This document shows, piece after piece, positions 8,541 to 17,137 of a DNA stretch of 40,705 nucleotides. Source of the stretch: Verrucomicrobiota bacterium (GTDB lineage Bacteria; Verrucomicrobiota; Verrucomicrobiia; Methylacidiphilales; Verrucolacustridaceae); NCBI GenBank assembly GCA_010028775.1, contig RHAF01000002.1, forward strand, positions 1 through 40,705. The letters run 5' to 3'. The notes below the pieces were generated by a model that was not told the DNA's origin, searched no databases, and saw nothing but the letters and a program-made list of their open reading frames with translations. Positions within the stretch are counted from its first letter, which is position 1; each line of letters opens with the position of its first letter. The position numbers were made by a program, and so were the translations under genes.

Positions 8541-8573
8541 TTACTTAAACTTAAACTTAAACTTAAACTAAAC
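8541..8573 (+). repeat. Hexanucleotide tandem repeat (TTAAAC)4 plus partial unit at the 5' end of rsmI
   Basis: ttac-ttaaac-ttaaac-ttaaac-ttaaac-taaac read directly. Confidence 0.9.
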
Positions 8574-8576
8574 GTC

Positions 8577-9254
8577 GTGAACTCCGGTCGCCTGATCGTC
8601 GTTGGCACACCCATCGGCAACCTCTCCGACATCTCTCCCCGGGCATGCCAAGCCTTGGCCACCGCCGACCTCATCGCCGCGGAGGACACGCGGCGCACCG
8701 GTCTGCTCCTCCAGCACCTGGAAATCAAAAAGCCCCTTCTCAGCTATCAGAAATTCAACGAGGCCTCGCGGGAATCCGAGATTCTTGACCGCTTGCGCCA
8801 GGGGCAGGTGGTCGCCTTGGTCACCGACGGGGGCATGCCGGGCATTTCCGATCCGGGCGAGCGCATCGTCCGATCCGTCCGGCGCGAAAACCTCCCGCTG
8901 GAAGTCATTCCCGGCCCCTCGGCGGTTCTCCATGCCCTGGTCGCCAGCGGGCTTCCCGCCCTGCCTTTTTATTTTGGCGGCTTTCTTCCCCCAAAAACCG
9001 GTCCACGCAAAAGGGAGTTGGCCCAAGCCGCCGCGCGGGACCATACCTCCGTCTACTTTGAGTCACCCCACCGCATCGCACGGACCTTGGCCGAAGCCGC
9101 CGAACTTCTTCCCCAAGAGGCAAAAATTGCCGTTTGCAGGGAATTGACCAAGAAATTCGAGGAGATCTTCGTTGGCCCCGTCTCTGAGGCCGCAGCCAGG
9201 TTCGGCCAAAATACCAAGGGCGAGATCACTCTCGTAATCTCGCCCTTGGGTTGA
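8577..9254 (+). CDS. rsmI: 16S rRNA (cytidine(1402)-2'-O)-methyltransferase; GTG 8577 preferred, ORF opens from ATG 8520
   Basis: GRLIVVGTPIGNLSDISPRACQALATADLIAAEDTRRTGLLLQHLEI, LVTDGGMPGISDPGERIV, EVIPGPSAVLHALVASGLP, FYFGGFLPPK, ELTKKFEE. Confidence 0.93.
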   Translation: MNSGRLIVVGTPIGNLSDISPRACQALATADLIAAEDTRRTGLLLQHLEIKKPLLSYQKFNEASRESEILDRLRQGQVVALVTDGGMPGISDPGERIVRSVRRENLPLEVIPGPSAVLHALVASGLPALPFYFGGFLPPKTGPRKRELAQAAARDHTSVYFESPHRIARTLAEAAELLPQEAKIAVCRELTKKFEEIFVGPVSEAAARFGQNTKGEITLVISPLG

Positions 9255-9263
9255 ACCTTTTTT
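9214..9263 (+). terminator. Rho-independent terminator whose stem lies in the last rsmI codons
   Basis: CCAAGGGCGAGAT (9214-9226) pairs perfectly with ATCTCGCCCTTGG (9237-9249), 10-nt loop, followed by TTTTTT at 9258-9263. Confidence 0.85.
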
Positions 9264-9272
9264 GGATTTCCG

Positions 9273-9911
9273 TTACTGGTTGACGGTTCCCTTCACCTCT
9301 TTCTTGCTCTTGGCGATTGCATCCCGCAGGGCATCGGCGGACGAAACCATCTCCCGGGCCGATTTTTTGGCTCCCTCGATCTGATTCTTCGCCGCATTCA
9401 CGGAATCGGCGCTGAAGGACGAGGCAAAGTATTTCTTCAGGTCTTCCAGCAACGCGGTCAGATCGTTGGCATCCCCGCCCAAGTCCCGCATCTGTTTGTC
9501 CAGGGCATCAAAATTTGCCTTGGCCTTGTCGATCTGGTCGTTGGTGAGCTTTCGCATGTTTTTGTCGCTCATGCCGGAAACTTCCTTGGTCCAGGCCGCG
9601 ATGCGTTTGCCCTGCAAGTCGCGGACTTTTTCCACCCGGTCCTTGATGTCATCCCGGATGCTGTGCAGATCATCAAGATTGTCTTTGAACTTGTCGAACG
9701 AGTTGTTTTTGTCGTCCCCGTCCGTCAGGTCATTGAGGTTGGTCATGATGTACTCGAGCCTCTTCTGGGCTTTGCCCACCAACATATCGAGTTTGTTCAT
9801 GCTGTCCGCCTGATCGGCGGCGATGTTCAGCGAGTCGGAGTTTTGCGCAAGCGCTGTCAGGCCACACACCAAGGTTAGGCCGCACCATACGGCGAGGAGG
9901 GTTTGTTTCAT
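9273..9911 (-). CDS. Secreted alpha-helical/coiled-coil protein of unknown function
   Basis: Signal peptide MKQTLLAVWCGLTLVCGLTALAQ; 212 aa rich in charged helices. Confidence 0.7.
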   Translation of the reverse strand: MKQTLLAVWCGLTLVCGLTALAQNSDSLNIAADQADSMNKLDMLVGKAQKRLEYIMTNLNDLTDGDDKNNSFDKFKDNLDDLHSIRDDIKDRVEKVRDLQGKRIAAWTKEVSGMSDKNMRKLTNDQIDKAKANFDALDKQMRDLGGDANDLTALLEDLKKYFASSFSADSVNAAKNQIEGAKKSAREMVSSADALRDAIAKSKKEVKGTVNQ

Positions 9912-9932
9912 GGGCTCGTTTCCTTTCTGGGT

Positions 9933-10595
9933 TTATTTCAAAAGATCGTACAGGCGGGCCAAGGCGTCTTTTTTCGATGCGGGAACTTCCACGTTGTTGT
10001 TCAAGATGTCTTTGGCGGAGACTAGGGGTTTGTCGTAGTAGTTGGCATTCCCCTCGTTGTTGATGTCCACGTCAAGACCGCCGAAGTTTACACCGATCTT
10101 GGCGCCGCTGGTGGTGGAATAAATGTAGCAATCTTTGTTCTTCATCGTGGAGTCGAGGGCGCTGGCTCCCGAGGGGCCTGCCGCCACCGTCGCGGAAGAT
10201 TGTCCGAAACTTTCCCCATTCGCCCACTTCGTAACAATCCCGTTGTTCATCAAAAGCAGAACCACATCCCGGTTGACGCCACCCACATCGATTCCCAAGG
10301 TCCCTCCCTGGGTCGAAATTCCCACCGGTCCGCTCCAACCCTTGTCCGTCCGGGCCATGAGGATTCCGTCACCTCCGGATCCCCCGATGCCGATGGAAAA
10401 ACCCTTCACATTCATAATAACGATGCCCTTCGCCTCCTTGACCAAATCCATGTTGAGAATGTCTTCCCGCTTGAAACGGCCGAAAATATCGGCCGCCTGG
10501 GGCACCAGTTTGTCGAGCGATTCAGCCTTCGCCGGCATGGAGAGGCCAACGATCAATGTGAAGAGCAGAGTCAGGATGATGCGATTTTGTTTCAT
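9933..10595 (-). CDS. Secreted SYLF/YSC84-like lipid-binding domain protein
   Basis: MKQNRIILTLLFTLIVGLSMPAKAE signal; KGIVIMNVKGFSIGIGGSGGDGILMAR...W.GPVGISTQGGTLGIDVGGVNRDVVLLLMN pattern of the SYLF family. Confidence 0.85.
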   Translation of the reverse strand: MKQNRIILTLLFTLIVGLSMPAKAESLDKLVPQAADIFGRFKREDILNMDLVKEAKGIVIMNVKGFSIGIGGSGGDGILMARTDKGWSGPVGISTQGGTLGIDVGGVNRDVVLLLMNNGIVTKWANGESFGQSSATVAAGPSGASALDSTMKNKDCYIYSTTSGAKIGVNFGGLDVDINNEGNANYYDKPLVSAKDILNNNVEVPASKKDALARLYDLLK

Positions 10596-10668
10596 GGTTG
10601 CGGAATCCTTTCGATTTTTGTGGAAAGGGGGAGTCTCCCGCTCCGTCCCCGTGCCCGCAAGGCGGAAA

Positions 10669-11394
10669 TTAATCCTCGGAAGTCTGGATGCCACCTCGCA
10701 TGAAGGTCGGGGCAATCTGGGCGGTAAACTGCTTTAGCATCTCCACGGTTTGCCCTTCGTTTTTGCCGTTGGGCACAAATCCCTCCGTTACAATGGACAT
10801 GACAATCACGTAAGCCCACCGGTGATTGATGTTTTTCGTGATGCGGTCAAAACTGGTTAGGAAGACCCGGCTCCAGTGGTGCGGCGTGGTCACCCCGTTG
10901 CCGACAAACCAGTAAAAGTAATCGGCATAAAGTTTTCGCCGGTCCCCCGGCCCAACCTCCACATCCCGGGTCAGACTGAGATCCATCACCTTCAGGTCGC
11001 GTCCGTCAGCGAGGGAGACTTGCTCCACCTTCCCTCCCCGCATGCTCCAACCTTGCGCCGGCAAACAAACCTCCGGACGATGGATCGAGCGTTTTTCCCC
11101 GCCGCTCAAGACGATCGAGGCCATGATCCGATCGCCTCCAAGATTCACATATTCCCGGCGGACGATCTGGGTGTCCGATGGAAGGGTGGCGATCTCACCG
11201 GGCGTGGCGGGGATAATTTTCCCCGTGAATCCGGCGATGCTCTCGGGCAGGTCCATGATCACCCCCGCCTTGGGCGTGGTGTTGGGCGTGGGGAGCAGCA
11301 GACACAAGGCGGCCGTGCCCCCACCCAGGGCGAAGAGGAACAAGACTCGTGCCAAACTGCCCCGCCTGGGCTCAAGGCCTGGAAGTTTGCTCAT
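10669..11394 (-). CDS. epsI: Exosortase-associated EpsI-like protein
   Basis: MDLPESIAGFTGKIIPATPGEIATLPSDTQIVRREYVN...IVLSGGEKRSIHRPEVCLPAQGWSMRGG; start overlaps the exosortase stop by 4 nt. Confidence 0.82.
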   Translation of the reverse strand: MSKLPGLEPRRGSLARVLFLFALGGGTAALCLLLPTPNTTPKAGVIMDLPESIAGFTGKIIPATPGEIATLPSDTQIVRREYVNLGGDRIMASIVLSGGEKRSIHRPEVCLPAQGWSMRGGKVEQVSLADGRDLKVMDLSLTRDVEVGPGDRRKLYADYFYWFVGNGVTTPHHWSRVFLTSFDRITKNINHRWAYVIVMSIVTEGFVPNGKNEGQTVEMLKQFTAQIAPTFMRGGIQTSED

Positions 11395-12404
11395 TTTTCC
11401 TCGGGGATGGCCTCAACGGGCGTGGTCCACTTTTTCCAAGTTTGCCTCCACCCGCCTTGTAGCACCCAGCTGATCAGCGCCATGCCGCCCAGGGCGACAA
11501 TGAAGACGAAAAACCCGGCGGCCAAATGGTAGGTGGTGGGGTTTTGTTCCGTGCCAATCGCCACAGCACTTCCAAAAAACATGGTGCCGAAAGTCAGCAT
11601 CAGCATCCGGGCAAAATTGCCAGCCACCGCGAGGGCTGGAGACATGAGAAAGAGCACCCACTTCTGCCAGTTTTTTTCGAGGGTCAGATGGGCATACAAC
11701 GCGCTGACCATCATCAGGGCGAAGAGGGACCGGATTCCGCTGCAGGGATTGGCCACATCCAGGGCGAATTTTTCCCCCTGCTTGAAGCCTGCCACGTAAT
11801 CGGGGGCGGAAACCAGTGCGGTGCCCACCCGGAGCGTATCCACCCCGATCAGGTTCAAAAATCCCTGCGAAAGCTGGCACATCAATCCCCGAAGCGGAAA
11901 CGCCACAATGTTGTCGAGAAAGTAAAAGGGGTAGGCAAAGAGCAGAAAGATGTAGGGAAAAAGCAGTTCCCTCATCATCGGCCAACCCAGAAACCACAGA
12001 AGGATCCCACCCAGCATGGTCTGCAGGGAAAGAAAACCCACGATGGTGATGTCAATCTTGTACCCCACCCAGAAAAGAAGGAGAGCCAGCATCACCACCG
12101 GAATTCCCCATAGACTCGGCTGAATTGGCACCTTCTGCAGGTCTTTCCAACGATGGATGACCAATCCCAGGGAAATCAACGGAACGATCATTCCATGATG
12201 CCAGTCCGTTGTCGAAGGATCGGTCCAAAACCGGTAGAGCATCTCAAGCACCGGCCGAGCTTTGCTTTCAAAACCAAAGTTGTAGGGAATCCATCCGTAA
12301 AGGCCGACTATCACGACCAAGGCGGCCAAACCCTCCATCCACAACCCCCGGGATAGCCACTGGGGGTGGGTCGGAACCTTCTCTAAATCAGCGGCCATGA
12401 CCAT
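11391..12404 (-). CDS. Exosortase (multi-pass transpeptidase-like membrane protein)
   Basis: Catalytic-type motifs ANPCSGIRSL (Cys), AGNFARMLML (Arg), TTYHLAAGFFVF (His); multiple TM segments; followed by EpsI. Confidence 0.9.
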   Translation of the reverse strand: MVMAADLEKVPTHPQWLSRGLWMEGLAALVVIVGLYGWIPYNFGFESKARPVLEMLYRFWTDPSTTDWHHGMIVPLISLGLVIHRWKDLQKVPIQPSLWGIPVVMLALLLFWVGYKIDITIVGFLSLQTMLGGILLWFLGWPMMRELLFPYIFLLFAYPFYFLDNIVAFPLRGLMCQLSQGFLNLIGVDTLRVGTALVSAPDYVAGFKQGEKFALDVANPCSGIRSLFALMMVSALYAHLTLEKNWQKWVLFLMSPALAVAGNFARMLMLTFGTMFFGSAVAIGTEQNPTTYHLAAGFFVFIVALGGMALISWVLQGGWRQTWKKWTTPVEAIPEEK

Positions 12405-12481
12405 AAATTATCTCTGGGCACGCTGAGCCGCAACCCACAACCCGCAAGCCCAAGCGCTAAATCCTCGCCTTGCAACAAAGC

Positions 12482-13573
12482 TCAGCTTTCGATTGCCCGC
12501 CGGTAGATCTCCGCCGTCTCTTCAGCCATTCTTGACCAGGAGAAATTCTTGACCCTCTCCAAACCCCTCGCACGCAGCCCCTCCAGCCGAGTGGAGCTGT
12601 CCAAAAGCAAGCCGATCTTGGCGGCCATCTCCTCCTCGCTCCTAGGATCGAAATATTCCGCCGCATCGCCGCAAACCTCCGGCAGGGATCCGGCCTGGGA
12701 GCAAACCACCGGACACCCGCAGGCCATGGCCTCGAGGGGGGGGAGTCCGAACCCCTCGTAAAGCGAGGGGTAAACCAGAAGAGTCGCCTCTTGGTAAGCC
12801 CTCTTCAGATCCTCATCCGAATGTGGCCCCAGCCATTTTGCCCCGCCCGACGCCACAGCCCCGCGAAGCGCCCGCAAATCCGCCCCAGCCGACCATCCCG
12901 CCGGTCCGACCACCCGCAATTCCAAATCCGGGAACCGTCCGGCACGCAACCGCTCCCAGACCCTGAGCAACCGCCCCAGGTTTTTTCTTGGATGGATGGC
13001 GCTGACAAAAAGCAGGGAAGGGGCACCGGCTTTTTTTCTTTTTCCCGGACGAAAGGTTGCCCGGGCCGCCTCTTGGGTCGTCTCCACCCGGTCAGCGACA
13101 AGGCCCCATCTTTCCAAAATCTCATTGCGGCAAAATTCCGAAACGGTGATCACCTTGCGGGCCCTCTCCGCTGCTTGCCGAACCAGCGTCCGGTAAAACC
13201 AGGCCTCTCCCGGACGAAACCACTCCGGATGCACCTCGAAAGAAATGTCATGGACCGTCAGAACATACGGCCCACTTTCCCAAGGCCGCATCCAATACAC
13301 CCCGTGAAACAGGTCCGCCTTCAACTTCCGGCATGCTTCGGGCAAATCCACCAAGTGCCTTCTGAAAAACCCGGCGCGTCCATTCTGTAGGGTTGCGCTC
13401 CGCCGCGGCCAATCAGTCGCCCCTTGCCCCATGAAGATCGGCAACAGCTCCACATCCCCAGGCCGGGCTTCCGACCATCCCTCCAGCAAACCCCTGAGAT
13501 ATGTTTCGTTGCCCGTCTTTCCCCGTCCAATCGCCGTGGCATCCAGTGCAATTTTGAGGGCTCTACTGTTCAC
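12482..13573 (-). CDS. Glycosyltransferase family 4
   Basis: 363 aa; LTVHDISFEVHPEWF, LFVSAIHPRKNLGRLL, LVYPSLYEGFGLPPLEAMACGCPVVCSQAGSLPEVCGDAAEYFDP. Confidence 0.92.
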   Translation of the reverse strand: MNSRALKIALDATAIGRGKTGNETYLRGLLEGWSEARPGDVELLPIFMGQGATDWPRRSATLQNGRAGFFRRHLVDLPEACRKLKADLFHGVYWMRPWESGPYVLTVHDISFEVHPEWFRPGEAWFYRTLVRQAAERARKVITVSEFCRNEILERWGLVADRVETTQEAARATFRPGKRKKAGAPSLLFVSAIHPRKNLGRLLRVWERLRAGRFPDLELRVVGPAGWSAGADLRALRGAVASGGAKWLGPHSDEDLKRAYQEATLLVYPSLYEGFGLPPLEAMACGCPVVCSQAGSLPEVCGDAAEYFDPRSEEEMAAKIGLLLDSSTRLEGLRARGLERVKNFSWSRMAEETAEIYRRAIES

Positions 13574-13600
13574 CCTCTCAATCTGCCTTTTTTCGCCCGC

Positions 13601-14689
13601 ATGCTCAATCTCAAGGCGATAAATTCAAATGCAGCCCGCAGGCCGGCATTCTCTCCCTCCACTGACCGCCTCTCAATTTCGCCTAATCTTAATCTTCATC
13701 TTCATCCCAATCCGGCACATTCTTCCAATGTGCACTCCCAACCTGCCGTCGTTGCCTTGGTCGCCACTCGGTTTCGGGCCGAGTGGCTCTCCCGTCTTCT
13801 TGCATCCCTCCAGCAACAGACTCTTCGCCCGCTGGCCGCCGTGGTTTGCGACAACGGCCCCGATGCCGGAACCTTGGAAGCCGCCAAAAAAAGTCCGCTT
13901 CGTTGCGAGCTGGTATCCCCGGGTAAAAATCTCGGCTTCGGCGGTGGTCTTGCCGCCGCCGGCCAGCGGGCCCTGGAGAGGTTTCCCGACCTCACCCATC
14001 TCCTGGTCGTCGACGACGACACCATCTTCAGGCCCAACGACCTGAAAGGTCTGCTGGCCGCCGCCGCACGGCACGCCGCCGGTGCGGTGGCTCCCTTGCT
14101 CATCGATGTATCCGGCAAACTTCTGGAGGCTCCCGAGCCGGTAAGCTGGAATCTGGCGAGATCGCTCCGGAAAGTTGGACGGAATCTCGACGCCACCCGC
14201 ACTTTGGCCCCGAACGGCTATCCCATGGCCTGGTGTATCGGTCCATGTATGCTGGTCGACAAGGCCACCTGGCTGCGCGCGGGCCCCCCGCGGTCCGACA
14301 TGCTGGCTTACGGTGACGACGTTGAATTCTCGCTTCGACTTTCTGCCGCCTCCCCTGCCTGGGCTGAATCCTCTGTCACCGTGGTGCACGATCCCCCAAA
14401 GCCCTCAGCCGCGCCTCTGCAAGGTGGGGCAGACGCCATGGAGGGTGACCCCCTTGATCTTCGTCAAGAACCTAGTCCCGAACGGGTTGCTCATTATCAA
14501 AAATTTGGGATTCTTCTGCAGAACCTGGCGTTCACGTGCGCCGTCTCCCCACGCCCCCGTCATCTCCCCCTTTATCTTCCCGGCAACGCCAGACGCTTTC
14601 TGCAAACCTTCGGATGGAACGCAAAAAACCTCTGGGAAGTCGTACGCCGCTATTTTCTGGGCCTCTGGGGAGTGCCCGCGGGGCGCTGA
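13601..14689 (+). CDS. Glycosyltransferase family 2 (start uncertain; GTG 13730 possible)
   Basis: VVALVATRFRAEWLSRLLASLQQQTLRPLAAVVCDNGPDAGTLEAA...NLGFGGGLAAAGQRAL...LLVVDDDTIF...MLAYGDDVEFSLRL. Confidence 0.85.
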   Translation: MLNLKAINSNAARRPAFSPSTDRLSISPNLNLHLHPNPAHSSNVHSQPAVVALVATRFRAEWLSRLLASLQQQTLRPLAAVVCDNGPDAGTLEAAKKSPLRCELVSPGKNLGFGGGLAAAGQRALERFPDLTHLLVVDDDTIFRPNDLKGLLAAAARHAAGAVAPLLIDVSGKLLEAPEPVSWNLARSLRKVGRNLDATRTLAPNGYPMAWCIGPCMLVDKATWLRAGPPRSDMLAYGDDVEFSLRLSAASPAWAESSVTVVHDPPKPSAAPLQGGADAMEGDPLDLRQEPSPERVAHYQKFGILLQNLAFTCAVSPRPRHLPLYLPGNARRFLQTFGWNAKNLWEVVRRYFLGLWGVPAGR

Positions 14690-14741
14690 ATCCGAGATAT
14701 CTTAATCTTTCCACACCCAACCTACGTTCCATACTGACCCC

Positions 14742-15197
14742 ATGATTGATGGATTGAAGGTGATTCCCCTGGTCCAACACTGCGACGACCGCGGACGCGT
14801 GATGGAAATTCTGCGAAAAGACGATTCCCACTTTGCGGGGTTTGGTCAGGCCTACTTCAGCTCCATCTACCCGGGGGTGATCAAGGCCTGGCATGCCCAC
14901 CAAAAACAGACGGACTGCATCTCGGTCATTCACGGCATGGCCAAGATCGGCTTTTTCGACGATCGCCCAGGTAGTCCGACCCGGGGCAAGACCCACGGCT
15001 TGGTGGTGGGGGAACATCACCGGGTTCTCATCCAGATTCCCCCGGGGATTTTTCACGGCTTTAAAGCCATCTCTCCCGAGGAGGTCCTGCTGATCAACCT
15101 CCCCTCGGAGCCCTATAACCGAAAGAACCCGGACGAAATTCGCCGCCCTTGGAACGATCCCGCCATCGGCTTTGAATGGTCCACTACTTTTCGGTGA
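14742..15197 (+). CDS. dTDP-4-dehydrorhamnose 3,5-epimerase-like / cupin sugar epimerase family protein
   Basis: 151 aa; DDRGRVMEILRKDD, YFSSIYPGVIKAWHAHQKQTDCISVIHGMAKIGFFD, IPPGIFHGFKAI. Confidence 0.8.
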   Translation: MIDGLKVIPLVQHCDDRGRVMEILRKDDSHFAGFGQAYFSSIYPGVIKAWHAHQKQTDCISVIHGMAKIGFFDDRPGSPTRGKTHGLVVGEHHRVLIQIPPGIFHGFKAISPEEVLLINLPSEPYNRKNPDEIRRPWNDPAIGFEWSTTFR

Positions 15198-17079
15198 CCC
15201 TCCTCGGGCTCAGCCTCTCAAGAATTTTTTCATACTCGTCAGCCACCTTCTCCCAATCGTAGTTCGCCTGGGCACGCTCGCGTGCCGCCGCCCTGAGTCT
15301 TTCCCGCTCCTCCGGATGGGCGATGAGGCCGTTGAGCTTGGCCGTGAGGCTGCTCTCGGCGTTCACCGGGCCAAAGGGCACTCCGGCCTTGCCGATCACC
15401 TCCCGTGTCGCTGCACAATCCTGATAAACAATCGCATTCCCGAATCCCATCTGGTCCAGCAGGACCAATCGGGTGGCCTCCACCATGCCCGGCAGAACGA
15501 AGATTCCGCAATGCACGCTCAACTCGCGGTAACCTTCCCCATAAACGGGCCCCGCCAGCAAAACACGGTGCCGGGCCATTTTTTTTAGCTCCTCTCCATA
15601 CTCGGTTTCGTAACCAGCTCCCCCTACGATGACGCAGGGCCAATTTCCCTCCACTTTCTCGTAAGCTCGGATCAGGAGATCCGGCCGATTTTCAGGGGTC
15701 AAACGGCCGGCATAAAGAACATATCTGCCAGCCTGCAGGCCCATCTTTTGCAGAACAACGGTGCCTGCCTTTTGCGGGCGTTCCGGAGCCCCGTAGGATA
15801 GGTACGTTGTGGCGAAGCCGTAATCACGCCGGTACCGATCCACCACGGTCTGGTTGTCGGCAATGACCATGTCGCTGGACTGGGTCGCCCAGGCCTCGCT
15901 TTGCTTCAACCACCAGCGGGCGAAGGGATGCCACTTCTGGCGGCGAAAATCGTCTCCGTCCACATTCACGATGACGCGGCTACCCGCCAGTTTCAGGATG
16001 CCCGCCAAAATCGAGTTTCCGACCCCGCACAGGTAGACCACGTCAAACTTCCGGACCGCCGCATGGATGACCGCCAGCAGGGTGTGGGTGATCGTTTCGA
16101 GGCTCTTGGTTTGGATGCTGGGCAGATAGGCGATTCTCATCCCGCGGTATTCCCGGGGACGATCGGGATAAAAATGAGCCCGGTTGTAGACCGTGACCGC
16201 GTGCCCCCGTCCCGCCAACCTGGCCCCCAATTCCTCGACCAATGTCTCGAATCCGGAATACCGTGCCGGCACCCCGCGACAGCCCAAAAAGGCGATCGAC
16301 ACCCCCTCTTCCCTGCGGGGGGGCTCCAAGCCCAGTCCGCTTAAGGCATAACGCCAAAGAAAACGGGTGTTGTTTTTCAAATAGCGCCAGAACAGCCGCC
16401 GCGGTTCCTGGATCGTCCGGTACAACCACTCGAAGCCGGATCTTTGAATCCAGCGGGGGGCCTGTTTGACCACTTTGGAATGAAAGTCAAAAGCCGCCCC
16501 CACACCGCACATCACCGTGGTCTGGAGTTTGGGGAGATACTCGGCCATAAAACGCTCCTGCTTGGGCGTGCTTAAGCCGATCCAAGTCATGTCCGGCTTC
16601 AACGTCTTGAACTTTTCCTCCAGCTCGCGGTTCTCCTTTTCCGAAAGGGGGCCGAAGGGGGGGGTATAAGTCCCCACAATCCGGATGCCGGGAAACCTCT
16701 CTTCCAGCCGTGTTTGCAGAAGCTCAGCGATTCCGGGTCGGCCCCCGTAAAGAAAATGCGTAAATTTTCCGTCCCGAGTGGCCTCCGCCATTTCCAACAT
16801 CAGATCGGGTCCATAGACCCGGTCCACCTCATGGTGCTTTTTCAGCCAGCTGACCCAGACCATCGGCATGCCGTCCGGAGTCGTCAAAAACGATTCGTTC
16901 AAAATTCGGCGAAATCTGGAATCATCCTGCGCCTCGATCACCCCATGCACCCCGGTGACACAAATGTAGCCCTTCTCCTTTTTTTGTAATCTCTCGAGAA
17001 TCGTCTTCTTGGCCGAATCCAGATTCAGGGCGCTGATGCCCACCCCCAACACATCCACCCGCTCTTTGGCTTCAAACAT
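15184..17079 (-). CDS. Fusion: N-terminal WecG/TagA/CpsF (GT26) + C-terminal DUF1972/GT4 glycosyltransferase
   Basis: N-term GVGISALNLDSAKKTIL...VTGVHGVIEAQ...TTPDGMPMVWVSW...RVYGPDLMLEM...WIGLSTPKQERFMAEY; C-term IAFLGCRGVPARYSGFETLVEELGARLAGRGHAVTVYNR...VLYAGRLTPENRPDLLIRAYEKV; one continuous 631 aa frame. Confidence 0.9.
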   Translation of the reverse strand: MFEAKERVDVLGVGISALNLDSAKKTILERLQKKEKGYICVTGVHGVIEAQDDSRFRRILNESFLTTPDGMPMVWVSWLKKHHEVDRVYGPDLMLEMAEATRDGKFTHFLYGGRPGIAELLQTRLEERFPGIRIVGTYTPPFGPLSEKENRELEEKFKTLKPDMTWIGLSTPKQERFMAEYLPKLQTTVMCGVGAAFDFHSKVVKQAPRWIQRSGFEWLYRTIQEPRRLFWRYLKNNTRFLWRYALSGLGLEPPRREEGVSIAFLGCRGVPARYSGFETLVEELGARLAGRGHAVTVYNRAHFYPDRPREYRGMRIAYLPSIQTKSLETITHTLLAVIHAAVRKFDVVYLCGVGNSILAGILKLAGSRVIVNVDGDDFRRQKWHPFARWWLKQSEAWATQSSDMVIADNQTVVDRYRRDYGFATTYLSYGAPERPQKAGTVVLQKMGLQAGRYVLYAGRLTPENRPDLLIRAYEKVEGNWPCVIVGGAGYETEYGEELKKMARHRVLLAGPVYGEGYRELSVHCGIFVLPGMVEATRLVLLDQMGFGNAIVYQDCAATREVIGKAGVPFGPVNAESSLTAKLNGLIAHPEERERLRAAARERAQANYDWEKVADEYEKILERLSPRRVTEK

Positions 17080-17137
17080 TCGACCGATTTTGCCCCCCCC
17101 GCGGTCTTGGAGCCAGCCTCAAGACCTCAACATCAAA

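Noticed and set aside
8541-8573. Hexamer array considered as CRISPR or telomere-like repeat
   Set aside because: Units are 6 nt with no spacers and only four copies; neither CRISPR nor a telomere.
17103-17126. GGTCTTG...CAAGACC inverted repeat between the epimerase and GT26-GT4 genes as a terminator
   Set aside because: Short stem (7 bp), no U-tract, and the gap lies between two same-strand genes; not enough support.
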